Shown: positions 32,491 through 43,680, numbered from the stretch's first letter. The stretch: DNA of 64,000 nt from Mesocentrotus franciscanus (GCA_037976565.1 CP137682.1:29930782-29994781); one strand, 5' to 3'. Numbers and translations: made by a program. Notes: a model not told the origin generated them from the sequence alone.

Positions 32491-32639
32491 GAATTATTGG
32501 TCAAACGGCGCGCCATACGAGGGTCAAGGTCGTTGTCATGGTTATAAACTCCAACAATAGAAGAGCGGAAATAAGGTAATGGGATGCTGATATACAGCAT
32601 TGATGATTTTGCAGTTGTCGTTACTGTTTTCAAAGAATG

Positions 32640-34910
32640 TTAACGGGATCACGTTCCGACGTAATCCTAAATAAAAATTGTTAATAAACAAATAACATAG
32701 AACCAAAGTTTACCCTATTTGGAATAATCATTCAAAGATATACAATCATGCAAGATAAAGGAATGAACAAGAAGATGTGATGAAGCAAAATGTCACAAAC
32801 AAACAGATGATTGTGAGAAATTATTGTTTCTCTCTCTCTCTCTCGCACGCTTTATCAGTGCCATTTTCCATCTTCATCTCTGGCACTGTTTTCCGTTCCG
32901 CTATTTGCTTTTATTCCGAAAGTATTCCATTCGATCTCGAGATAAATTATTATACCATAACCTCGATATGAAGAAGAAAAACATAGAACGAGCGCCTGAT
33001 GATATCGAAATAAGAAGAATATTACTGTACAATAATTATAAAAAGTAAAACCTTTGAACGTAAATCATGATAAATGGAAACTAAAGAGGAATCCAGAGCG
33101 GGTGGGGTTGATCGGAGAGACAAATAGCATAATAATAAATGGCAATACGCACAACTTTCTCTCTCTCTCTCTCTCTTGTTTTCAATGTCGTTTTCAATCT
33201 TCATCTCTCATAGTGATTTCTGTTCCGCAAATTTTAATGAGATCTCGTTTCCACGTACTCCTAAATAAAAATAGCTGATTAATTATAACGTAGTACCGAA
33301 TTTGACCCTATCTGAAATGTTAATTCAAATATATAACAATCAAGGAAAGATAAAGGAATAATACAAATGTGATTTAGTAAAATGTCACTGACGAAAAGAT
33401 GACATAAGAAATGATTGTTCTCTCTCTGATTGTCTCTTTCTTTGTCTCTCTGTCTCTTTCCCGCTTTCTTTTTCTCTCTCTCTCTCTCTCTCTTTCTCTC
33501 CTGTATTTCTCTCTCTTCTATCTCTCTCTCCTGCTCGCTTTCTCAGCGCCATTTTACATCTTCATCTCTGGTACCGCTATTTGCTTTTATTCCGAAAGTA
33601 TTCCTTTCGATCTTGAAACAAATTATTATACCATAACCTCGATGTGGAGAAGAAAAACACGGAACGAGCGCATGATTATAATCGAAATAACAAGAATATT
33701 ACTGTACAATAATTATAAAAAGTAAAACTTTCGAATGTAAATCATGATAAAACAATGGAAACTAGAGAGGAATCCAGAGCGGGTGGGGTTGATCGGAGAG
33801 ACAAATAGCATATATAGCGGTAATAATAAATAACAATACGCCCAACTTTCTCTCTCTTCGTTTTCTCAATGTCGTTTTCCATCTTCATCTCTCATAGTGT
33901 TTTCTGTTCCGCGATTTTTAATGAGATCGCGTTTCGACGTACTCCTAAATAAAAATAGCTGTTCATATTATAACCTAAAACCAAATTTGACCCTATCTGA
34001 AATATTCATTCAAATATATAACAGTCATGGAAAGATAAAGGAATAATTAAAATATGATTTAGTAAAATGTCACAGACGAACAGATGACATGAGTAATGAT
34101 TGTTTGTCTCTCTGTATGTCTCTTGCTCTCTTCCGCTTTCTTACTCGCTTTCTCAGCGATATTTTCCATCTCCATCTTTGGTACTGTTTTCCGTTCCGCT
34201 ATTTGCTTTTATTCTGAAAGTATTTATTTCGATCTTGAGATAAATTATTATACCATAACCTCGATATGGAGAAGGAAAACACAGAACGAGCGCCTGATGA
34301 TTTCAAAATGAGAAGAATATTACTGTACAGTAATTAAAAACAGTAAAACTTTTGAATGTAAATCTCTGTTGCATCAAAATGATACGAAGGAAAAAAAAAG
34401 TTTATTATGCTATATTGACGGTACTTATTTACGTCGGACAGATATAAACAAACAAAAAAGAAAGTAACTTAAGAAAAAACATCAGAGCTGGGGGGGGGTG
34501 ATCGGAGAGACAATTATCATAATAATAAATACAGTACATACTACGTCCAACTTTCTATCTCTCCCTCTCTCTCTCTCTCTCCCTCTCTCCCACTCTCTGT
34601 CTGTCTGTATGTCTGTCTTTCTATCTCTGTCTTTCTGTCAATGTCGTTTTAGCCATTTGCTTGTATGCCGGCATCATCCCTTCCTTGAGATAAATTATTA
34701 TAACATATCCCTAATGATGTACACATTATACCTTATATTTATTATAGGGGACGAAAATAGAGAACGAGCGGCTGATAATGTCGAAATGAGAAGAATGTTA
34801 CTGTACACAAATTATAGAAAGTAAAAGTATTGATTTGGTATGTAAATCTCTGTTGCATCAAAATAAAATGATACGTTCATTATATGTTATTGACAGAAAT
34901 AATATACATC
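32640..34910. repeat. Tandem repeat, 0.45-0.68 kb units, with CT-rich tracts
   Basis: Segment aaattattataccataacct recurs near 32943, 33621 and 34244, with a diverged copy near 34692. Segment gatcggagagacaaatagca recurs near 33112, 33794 and (diverged) 34500. Each unit carries a run of tctctctctc. The serine/leucine-rich frames here are a by-product of these runs. Confidence 0.85.
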
Positions 34911-35280
34911 GGACATTATATACTTTAGCACAAAAGGGTTATCTAAAAGACGGTGGACAACATTATAAGTGAAAGAATAAAACTTTCTCTTTTATTTATA
35001 AAAAGAAATAGCATAACCACCCTACAAAAACAGAAGAAATATTGAAGAGGGAGACAAGAAAAAATATAAAAGGACACAAAAGCTAATCTAGATAAAAACC
35101 AAAAATAGGGTTCTAGAGCGGAAGATGATAGGGAAACGTAATAGTTCGTAAGTATTGGCAAATTTTGACAATTATAGTTTGTAAGTATTGACAAAGTATA
35201 AACAAATAAAAATGACAGAGAAATATTTGAACGTATTTTAGACCTATATAGAATATACGAAAAGAGTTATGTCTTAGGCC
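34911..35280. other. AT-rich spacer
   Basis: No gene, repeat family or RNA recognised. Confidence 0.4.
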
Positions 35281-35289
35281 CACCTATAG

Positions 35290-35400
35290 TTACGTAAGAG
35301 TTACGTAAGAGGAACAATGAACGTGGCCGAGGGTCAAGTTCGTTGTCATGGTTATAAACTCCAACAATAGAAGAGCGGAGGTAAGGTATTTGGGTGCGTG
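35290..35400. repeat. Paralogous empty target site of the foldback element
   Basis: gttacgtaagaggaacaatg ... gtggccgagggtcaag ... gtcatggttataaactccaa is continuous here. The same sequence is split at cgaggg by the foldback element (25148-25179 and 32518-32590). It has a single cgaggg (35328-35333), the pre-insertion state. Confidence 0.85.
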
Positions 35401-35529
35401 CCGTCATAAGCTTCTACAGGGCGAGCGCGGATTACGCTGCTCCCAATGAAGTACCAGCAGTATCAGTATTTGTGTATGGAAAGGTCTCAGCGAAAGTCAA
35501 TATCTATGGGACAGACACCACGGAGCTGT

Positions 35530-35670
35530 ATACGCTGTAGTCTAGTTCTGGACCCTTTTTATTGAATTTTGTATTCGCCGACTATACGCGTTAAGCCGAG
35601 TGGTGGCGCGATCCCGAGTGATTGCGCGATCCCCGAGAACCGGTCCGGAAAAGGCTCAACGCTGACGTCA
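35530..35670. repeat. Inverted repeat, left copy (partner 41412-41552)
   Basis: tagtctagttctggaccctt through ccggtccggaaaaggctcaa to gctgacgtca, about 140 bases, matched in reverse complement near the right end of the 17-kb insert. It may mark a further TIR element of about 6 kb. Confidence 0.75.
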
Positions 35671-35679
35671 CTCCCTGAG

Positions 35680-37420
35680 ATTTTTCAGGGAGAGCAATTA
35701 GCTAGGCCGCGCCTCCCAGCCAAAGCGCTAGTCTTTGCTTGCCATCATTTTGAAGTAGTAATGGGGAATCTGGTATGATCTAGTGATAAAATGATTTAAT
35801 ATTCCTTTAAAAGTGCTATGTTGCATCAAAATTAATCTTCAATTCAAATTAGATGTATGATGGCCATTAAAACAACCTCTTTTAACATTATTTCCTCTAA
35901 AGATACAATAAGGTCTGAAGATTATAAACTACTGTGTTATATATGCATGCATAGTGTATTATAAGTCCATGGTGCACACGCTGTATGTAGGCTAGGCCTA
36001 GCTACACGTACTACTAGAAACAACAGTCAACACCCAACGCATATCCAACTTCCAAGTTTCTTCGAACTATGCTATATGTCACGTCACATCAAAGAGTGTT
36101 GTATCTCTTTGGTCACATCACATGTGATTACGATTGCATTTAATTGTGACTCTATTACATTGACATGTATAATACCTACACTGCATGTATTAATAATAGG
36201 TACTGATTGTAGTTTTTGTACATGTATTTCAAACGACAAATTCATAATTTATGTCCAATTCTGACACTTTTTCAGTTTGGTGTAGCACCTGTTTTTATCT
36301 TGAGCAACATTCAAATACCACAAAAGTGATGTACAAAATCATTCAGTGAGACCTTATTATCGTTTAGCTTTCCAAAGTTAACACTCAAAATTTCCAATAC
36401 TCTTGTGGATTTGTCTTTTTTAAATATTTTATCTGAGATTATCATTTAGAGATTTGCTGTATGAATTCATTTTTCTACGAAGCAACCGTATGTATCCCTC
36501 GCTGCTTTACAAATTTCACCATTCATTTCTTCTATTTGGCTCAGATGGCTCACCGTTCTTTTACGCCTGAATTTTTTCAATTCAATTTATTTTATTCAAT
36601 TTATTTCCTATTATGCATTCAATTTGAATACATTACGAAACTGCTCTATTGTGAATGATGATTCAAATACCGGTAATGGATGACTCGATCCATGATTGGT
36701 AACAATACATTTTATGTCATATCCTGCATCATGATAAACATGTACTTTCTTATTAGAAAATGTCCATTTCAGGTTCACTTTAAACACATTATCAGATGTG
36801 TGAAATTGTAAGTCATTTCTACTCAACTTTCATAATTATTTGAATTTGGGAGGAAAAAAAATAAATGAAGTGGGTGGGGGAGGGGGAGGTAGATCAGGTA
36901 GAGCGTACCGTAAATCGGCGTGGGGTCTAGGGGCAAAGTCCCGGGCGGTGGTCAAGGGGCGGAGCCCCCGGAAGCTCAGGGCGTATGGACATTTAATTAC
37001 GGTCAGATGAGCATATTTTGATACTTTTTATTTTGTGACACTGGCAGGTCACTATTCTTTCTTTCTATTTTTCTTTAATATACTTTTTCAAGGGTCGAGC
37101 CCCCGAGCCCCGGCCTTCCGCGGGCCCTGACATGTAGGCCTCTAAATAAGCATATTTATTGCATGACTGTAAATTTGGGAATTTGTCATTTTCCAACAAA
37201 CGCAAAGAAAGAATAATTTACTAAAAGTGAGGACAATTAAATCCCGGAAAATTTTGTAATTTTCAGCAAAATGTAAATCACTAGTATCGAATAAGAAATA
37301 AACCATGCTTAAATTCTATTTCGGGGCAACTGCAGTAAATTGCACCTGAAATTGCATCATGCGCATTATAAGTTCCAAACGCTTTCTTTCATACAAATAC
37401 ACAAAAAGGTTCCGAAAGCT
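35680..37420. other. Unassigned sequence with GC-rich patches
   Basis: No gene recognised. Around 36900-36980 and 37090-37130 are GC-rich patches of a kind often seen in repeat ends (ggggcggagcccccggaagc). 36570-36640 has (CAATT)-rich sequence reminiscent of a LINE 3' tail. Confidence 0.4.
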
Positions 37421-37421
37421 T

Positions 37422-39345
37422 AAAGGTATAGACCAGTTCTGGTCATGCGATTGCATTGTGAAAGAAACGTTGTGAAATCGATCGGAAAAGGTGGATCATC
37501 TAGCATATAAGTATTGGTGTGTACTGCAAGGTTCTGGTATCATCAAAATGATAAGAAATTTGGCCCAGTCTTGGTAAAGTTACAAGCACTGTACACAGAA
37601 AGATTTTTTTGGTATTTATAAGGTGTTTTATTTTCTCAATACCAGAGGCAGTACATATAAACGAAATCATGCAATTTACATCATACTCAGAATAATCAAA
37701 ATACAACTCAGAATAATCAAAATACAATTCAAAAGTATAATTCTTAACATCAATTGCTAAACAAAACAACTTTTCATACATTTCGTTATTCGTTTAAAAC
37801 AATAATAGTGATAGTAATAATGATAAAATACTTAGTCATTTCATGTTAATTTTGTGCTTCGTTAAAAAAAAAACACACTTTATCTGTTGAATTAAACAAA
37901 AATAAATAAATGCTTGAACATGAAATATTATAGTCTGTCAAAATATTGTTTTTAAAAAAAAATTTAAAAAAAATAAAATAAAACTACACACAGTACTACC
38001 TCTGAAAAGAGAAAAAACTCCCCCAAAAAGAGAGATAAAGATTTTTAAAAACATCCAAAACAACCCCCAAAAAAAACAACAACAACAACAAAACAAAACA
38101 AACCAAAAACAAAAACAAAAACAAAAACAAAAAACAAATAAATATAAACATAAAATAAAGAAATACTGCTGGGATAGAGGGCTGGGAAGTTGCTTGTCGG
38201 AAATTCATCATGTTGAGCCCACCTTGCGGATAGTCTAAAAACATGATGCTCTTTTAATTTTGCCCTTACTTCTCAACAAAAATCAAAATCTATTTCTTCA
38301 ATTTCGCTATACACCCATTCTGGAACTGGCATCAATGATGATAAATATATAATTTTTGAATAGCCATATACTTTCATTTATTGAATTTTCCCCATTAATG
38401 TTAAATCACGCTGCTTCAACCACGTAAAAGTTTTTAATCTTGCTCAATATTTCTTTATAATTCATTTGTTCTTTGATATCTTCGTGTATTGAAAAATAAA
38501 TTCCTAGTATTTTAAGAATGTCAACTTGCTTCCTAAACGAAAATGTATGAGTGGATAATGATTGTGGACCTAAGGGCAAAATGAATGTCTTGTCCTTGTT
38601 TAACTTTAAGCCTGATATTTTATAAAAACATTCAAAAATATGTTTAATTTCCTTAAATGAATTCGAATCTTTAATGAAAAGCGTTAATCTGCGTACAGAA
38701 CTTGCTTTATATCTGTATTTCTAAAACTAATTCCTTTTATCTGATGATTATTTCTTATCATATGAGCTAACATTTCAATACACATAACAAATAAATATGG
38801 AGAGAGGGGATCTCCCTGCCTTACTCCTCTTTCAACCTTGAAATAACCTGTTGATGTGTATCCATTTATAACACAACTTTCTGCTTTAGTATAAAAAAAT
38901 ATCAACCCATTTACAAAACCTCGGTCCAAAATTAAATGATTGTAAAACCTTATATAAAAATAAATGTGAATCAGAATCAAATGCTTTTTCAAAATCAATG
39001 GCTACCAAAAAAGCGTGTTCTCTGTAAAAAGAAGTATGAAAAATCATGGCGTCTATTATTCGTATTGCTTCTCCAATGTTCCTATCCTTAACATATCCCA
39101 ACTGATCAAAACCAACAATTTCAGGTAAAACTTCTTGTATTCTCTTTAAAAGTATCTTAGATAGGATTTTATAATCTACGTTTAGCAACGAAATCGGTCT
39201 GTAATTCTTAATAAGCTCCGGATCTTTGCCATCTTTATGTATTAAGATAATAACTGCTTGCATTTGAGACATGATTGGTAATTAGAGCTTCCGTTTCATT
39301 TTTTGAGAGGGGGACATTTCCAAAACTGGTCTATACCTTTAAATG
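37422..39345. mobile_element. TIR element carrying an L1-type reverse transcriptase fragment
   Basis: The ends ttaaaggtatagaccagttc (from 37422) and ccaaaactggtctatacctt (to about 39342) are inverted copies. Inside lie AT- and A-rich sequence and the reverse-transcriptase remnant at 38230-39272. The left end family recurs at 20890-21071. I cannot tell whether the reverse transcriptase was captured by the element or inserted later. Confidence 0.6.
38230..39272 (-). pseudogene. L1/Tx1-type LINE reverse transcriptase fragment, frameshifted
   Basis: Minus strand reads IKNYRPISLLNVDYKILSK, GYVKDRNIGEAIRIIDAMIF and DFEKAFDS in one frame (39272-38886). It then shifts near 38893 (a run of A) into FKVERGVRQGDPLSPYLF (38998-38684), and shifts again after LYAD at the YADD active-site motif. 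The sequence continues as FSFRKQVDIL-like text to about 38400. No endonuclease or ORF1 part is present. A dead 5'-truncated fragment. Confidence 0.85.
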
Positions 39346-39559
39346 CATACTATTTCATAAGATGTAATAAAACAATATGAATAATTATAATGATACACTG
39401 ACATGTACATGCAATTGCATGATCATTTTTGCGTTTCTTTCTGCCTGCAAAATAGATTTCTTCTGCATTTTTGTTGTTGCTGTTATGAGTATCTATTCAT
39501 ATTTTTATCAAACAGGAAAAAATAAATAAATACATTTGTACAATGATGATAGAAGAAGC

Positions 39560-40380
39560 AATAAAAATCGCAGCTGATCTTTCCTTATTTTCCCCCTTTT
39601 CTTTTCTTCTTCCTCTATACTTTCTTTCCCTTTCTCTCCTCTTTCCCCTTTCACTTCCCTTCCTCTCTCTCTCTCTCTCTTTTAACCGAGGGAGGAGGCA
39701 CGGGCCTTTCGCCCCCGATCCACACCTTGTTGGCGGGAAAAAACGCAACTGATCTCCCCCACCTTTCTTCTTCCTCTTTGTTTCCTTTCCTTTTCTTTCC
39801 TCTTTCCTTTCCCTTCCCTTCCTTCTCTCTCTCTCTTTTAAGTTGGCTGGGGGCGGGGGCAACGGTCTTTCGGTACCCCCAATCCACACGTTGTTGGCCG
39901 AATTAATCGCAACAGATCTTTTCTTTTCTTCTTTCTCTTTTTTGTTCCCTTTTAGCTCTCCTCTTTCCCTTTTCCTTTCCCCCCTTTTTTGCGGAGGGGG
40001 GGGGGGTAGGCAATTAAAGGCCTCCCCCCCCGATCCACAATTTGTTGGCGGGAAAATTGCAACTGATATCCCCCTTCTTTTCTTCTTCCTCTTTATTTCC
40101 TTCCCTTTATCTCCTCTATTTCCTTTTTCTTTCCCTTTCCTTCATTCTCTCTCTCTCTTTTTTTTGCTGGGGGGGGGGAGACATTAACAGCTGGGAAGGC
40201 AAGGCCCTTTCGGCACTCTCCCCGATCTCGTTCTTTCCCCTTTTCTTTTCTGCTTCTTCCTTCTTTCCCTTTCTCTCCTCTTTCCCTTTCCCTTCTTTTC
40301 CTCTCTCTCTAGAGCTCTCTCTCTTTTTTTTGGCGGAGGGGGCAAGGCCCCTGGCACCCGGCCCCTGGACCCGCGCCTGA
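39560..40380. repeat. Polypyrimidine minisatellite, ~150-165 bp units
   Basis: Units contain ttggcgggaaaa ... gcaactgatctccccc, a long C/T tract (ttcctttccttttctttcct) and a G-rich block (gctggggggggg). Unit starts near 39564, 39725, 39889 and 40040, with a diverged one after 40200. Arginine/lysine/glutamate-rich frames come from composition. Confidence 0.85.
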
Positions 40381-41411
40381 TGGCAATATATACATAAGTG
40401 AGTACAATAATAGTTAAAGGTAACAATAATGAAAGACAGCTAGTACCTATATCATTCATTGAATACAACACCAGAAAAATTAATTGACAATAATATGTCT
40501 TAAGTCTTACATATCCCTGGGAGAGTAATCTGCCCCAATTTATTACTTAAACTTAATTATAGTAAAATAACTACTAACAAAACATTTGAAGATTTGAAGA
40601 TTAAAAGGTGTGCATGCATGATCAATTTCTTTATGTAATTCACCCTTAATTTTTTTAAAGACAAAAGATCAAAGTATCCTCCTGGTATTTCACAGTTGAA
40701 TTCTGAAATGATTCTCGACTGCATGCAGTTGAAATTAATGCCCCACGCAAGATCTGAAATATATTGCTCATAATTTATATGTTCATACTAAACAAATTTT
40801 TTCCAAAATATTGATATCTTCACCTGCCCATAACAATTCTCTAACAATGCTTTTATAAACGAGTGGAATGTTGGGTAAAAATATAACCTTTTTGACCCCT
40901 TTTCTGTCAGATTTTCTATAATAGTGAAATGCGAAAAACTGCATCAAAATATTTCTGAAATGCTTGTGCCCACACTGAATACAATAGCACTGTAATCTTT
41001 TCATATACCGTGTACATAACTATCTGAAATTGAATGTTTCTCACTATCCATGCACATGTACACAGAAGACAGGGTTATATGTCTCTAATGTATGTACACG
41101 TTTCTAAATTTATTGCCTGCATGACAAACTGGTGCTGCCGGTATAAAAATCAAGGGTGACAGAAATTGGAAATTGTAAGAAGTTACAAAAGTAGGCCTAA
41201 ACGCCAATTATTTTCGTTTCAGCAACTCGTTTCCCGGCTTGTTTCTTGCACGAAAATCTCAAAGCATGCACACAATACATATCGTACATGATAAACACTG
41301 TGTACGATTAGGGATCCCACGTGCAAAAACGTAAACATCGCAAGCGAACTGTTTGATTGACGGTGAATTCATGAATATTTATGAATCACTTGTGTGTGAA
41401 CTTTTGACCCC

Positions 41412-41552
41412 TGACGTCAGCGTTGACCCTTTTCCGGACCGGTTCTCGGGGATAGCGCAATCACTCGGGATCGCGCCACCACTCGGCTTAACGCGTATAG
41501 GCGGCGAATAAAAAATTCGATAAAAAGGGTCCAGAACTAGACTATATACGCT
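41412..41552. repeat. Inverted repeat, right copy (partner 35530-35670)
   Basis: Reverse complement of the left copy, including ggaccggttctcggggat and agggtccagaactagactat. Confidence 0.75.
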
Positions 41553-41554
41553 GC

Positions 41555-41938
41555 TATAGAGTACCGAAGCTGTGACGTCATAAATATCTATTTTTGGAAT
41601 TTCTCATTTTTTTCTTCATTTTCCGAAAGACTACCAAAAATAATGTCCAAATGTCGAAAACCAATTGAATATGTTAAGTATTTGCCGAGATATGACCATC
41701 TGAATAAAAAGATTGCCTATGGGAACTCAGTGTTATATTGCTCTGGCTCATAACATTAGGAGCCAGAGCAATATAACACTGAGTTCCCATAAGCAATCTT
41801 TTTATTCAGATGGTCTTATCTCAGCCAATACTTAACATATTAAATTGGTTTTCGACATTTGGACATTATTTTTGGTGGGTAAAAATTGAGAAATTCCAAA
41901 AATAGATTTTTGATGACGTCACACTTCACCACTCTATA
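41555..41938. mobile_element. Palindromic hairpin MITE (384 bp)
   Basis: Starts tatagagt and ends actctata. The two ~180-base halves are near-perfect reverse complements around about 41755 (gctctggctcataacattag, then gagccagagc). A TGACGTCA-type motif sits near each end. TA flanks hint at a Tc1/mariner-type origin. Confidence 0.85.
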
Positions 41939-42539
41939 CGAATTTCTTGTGAGAGAAAACTTGACATGTTTAAAAGTACAAATATAGTGAATAATATGAA
42001 AGTACACAAAACGGGAGCAATGGATAATGATAGTATATACTTTGGAAATACACTCAAATCAACTATTTTAGTGAATTAGTGGCAGGGAAAGGCAATTTTA
42101 GGCTTGTAAAGACGTCATTTACCTGCCTATTATGGGAACCTGGTATTCCAGGTTCCCGTCTGTGAGTGCGCTCCACGGGAACCTGGTATAGCAGGTTCCC
42201 GGAAGGAACGGGTTAAGCCCCGCCCAGTTATACCGTTAGTTATACTAGTTACGTCCACACACAACACATTCCGTGATTAGGCGTGCATGATTAGACGTGA
42301 TTCTTTATTGAGTTCTAATTCGAAATGATGCCCAAACCCGCGTTTCGTTATACGACGTTTCGTTATACGACGTATCGTAAGCGTCCACACACACAATTTC
42401 ATCGTATAACTATCCCGAAACGGTATAACTAATCACACCTAATCACGGAAAGTGTTGTGTGTGGACACGGGGCTAGATACCCGTCGTGAACGATAAAAAC
42501 TCTAATCCAGCCCTTGAAATTTAACTACACTGCCCCTAT

Positions 42540-43520
42540 TGTGTGCTCTTTTCTAAAGAGCACCAAAAGCCCTCAGATTGGGCATTCCATCTCATTCAGT
42601 AGTAGCACAACACGCCCTTAATAATAGACACAACATTCAATGGAATGATGCCCAAATTATTTAGTTTGAAAAGCACTTCTGGTCAAGTATGGTAGAAGAA
42701 TCCATCTGGATAAATAGGATTAATCCTTCACTGAACTTCACTACACTTGTTACCTTTCTTCGCTCCAGCGATCTCGAGGCAGCAGACAGCAAGAAATTAT
42801 GTAAATAATAAAAAGACCACGGGAGTGGTGCTTAACACTATGAACATGACGGACAAAGAAAGAGGACAAAATATACGATTCGTTATTCTACCCTCGACAA
42901 TTTATTGCTGTGGTAGACAAAGGAACATCCCTTCACTGCTATTATGTAAAAATGTGTAGAACAGGTGTCACATGCATATTCCCCCGTTCTACTTATTTTA
43001 CCTAATAGCAGTAAAGGGATGTTCATTTGTCTACCACAGCAATTGTTGAGGGAAGAATGAGGAATTGTATATTTTGTCCTCTTTCTTTGTCCGTCATGTT
43101 CATAGTGTAAAGCTTTCCCCTTTCTTGACAAGAAAGGCGTTTCAAACTCAAGATCACTGGAGCGAAGATAGGTGACAATGAAGGATTGATCCTCTTTATC
43201 CAGATAGATTCTTTCACCTTTGTTAACCAGAAGGGCGTTTCAAACTCATTGTGGACATCATCCCATCGAATTTTAAGTACAGTGATCTGCTAATAGGGAC
43301 TTTTAGATTTTACACGACGAGAACGTGGACTGCCACGGTGACATCCTGTTAAGGTAATGTGACGTCCTTTTAAGGCACTGCCAGGCACGGGCCAGTGCCT
43401 TGAAAGAATGGCACACGTTGCAGTCAACTACGTCGACGTGCAAATCTAAAAGTCCCTATTAACAGAGTGGGATGGAACGCTCAATCTGAGGATTCATTTT
43501 TGCTCTTTTAAATCTCCATG
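42540..43520. mobile_element. Foldback-like palindrome cluster
   Basis: Left part (ccctcagattgggcattcca, tcgctccagcgatctcgagg) is inverted to the right part (actggagcgaagataggtga, gggatggaacgctcaatctg). The core 42835-43108 is a hairpin with ~125-base arms: acactatgaacatgacggac and its complement at the other end. A MITE (43291-43461) sits in the right arm. Confidence 0.75.
43291..43461. mobile_element. Small TIR MITE (171 bp)
   Basis: Ends taatagggacttttagattt and aaatctaaaagtccctatta are perfect inverted repeats of 20 bp. The interior is also partly palindromic (ggcactgccag / gggccagtgcc). Confidence 0.85.
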
Positions 43521-43529
43521 AAATGCTGT

Positions 43530-43680
43530 CCACATTATTGATTTTGAAAGGCCCTTCTGGTAAAGAAAGGTGAAAGAACCATCTGGATAACAAAGAATAA
43601 TCCTTCACAGGCTATTGATTGTCACCTATCATCGCTCCAGTAAACTCGAGGCAGCAGAAAACAATAAATTGGTGATTTAT
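43530..43680. repeat. Extra direct copy of the palindrome arm
   Basis: accatctggataacaaagaa through aataatccttcac and ctcgaggcagcaga repeats 42692-42790 in direct orientation. Confidence 0.7.

Larger units (their letters stand above)
25180..32517. mobile_element. Foldback (TU-like) element with long inverted-repeat arms
   Basis: Left arm 25180-26744 (continuing at 30284-30299 after the LTR insertion) is the reverse complement of about 30730-32517. Termini are tatggcgcgcc and ggcgcgccata. Outer arm domains are ~20-bp tandem repeats built on ataaacactgtttatcg (25205-25425, 32195-32490). Inner domains hold ~190-bp repeats with aaaaatggcatttgtacaac. The spacer is 30300-30730. Flanking cgaggg on both sides (25174-25179, 32518-32523) looks like a target duplication, supported by an empty site at 35328-35333. 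No protein is encoded. Without the LTR insert it is about 3.8 kb. Confidence 0.85.
24957..42212. mobile_element. 17.26-kb piggyBac-like non-autonomous composite element
   Basis: Flanked by TTAA on both sides (24953-24956, 42213-42216), with a perfect 13-bp terminal inverted repeat cccgttccttccg (24957-24969; reverse complement 42200-42212). TTAA duplication and CCC..GGG ends are the hallmark of piggyBac-type transposons. No transposase reading frame is visible. The interior is mostly other mobile elements, so much of the length was probably gained by later insertions. Just inside the right end two palindromes occur (gggaacctggta and gcaggttccc; gggaacctggtattccaggt). Confidence 0.85.
24696..42469. 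mobile_element. Second copy of the CGTGTCCACACAC TIR element, split by 17-kb insertion
   Basis: 24696-24956 matches the left half and 42217-42469 the right half of the intact copy at 18499-19009. The outer ends are the same 13-bp inverted repeat. The break falls at TTAA in the shared sequence aggtcacgttaagccccgcc, and TTAA is present on both sides of the insert. Confidence 0.88.

Noticed and set aside
32777..34824. Several ~70-108-codon frames with LSLSLS runs
   Set aside because: They repeat with the tandem array and arise from (CT)n tracts.
39497..40471. Basic/acidic frames on both strands over the polypyrimidine minisatellite
   Set aside because: Same reason: open frames on both strands come from composition and the repeat unit.
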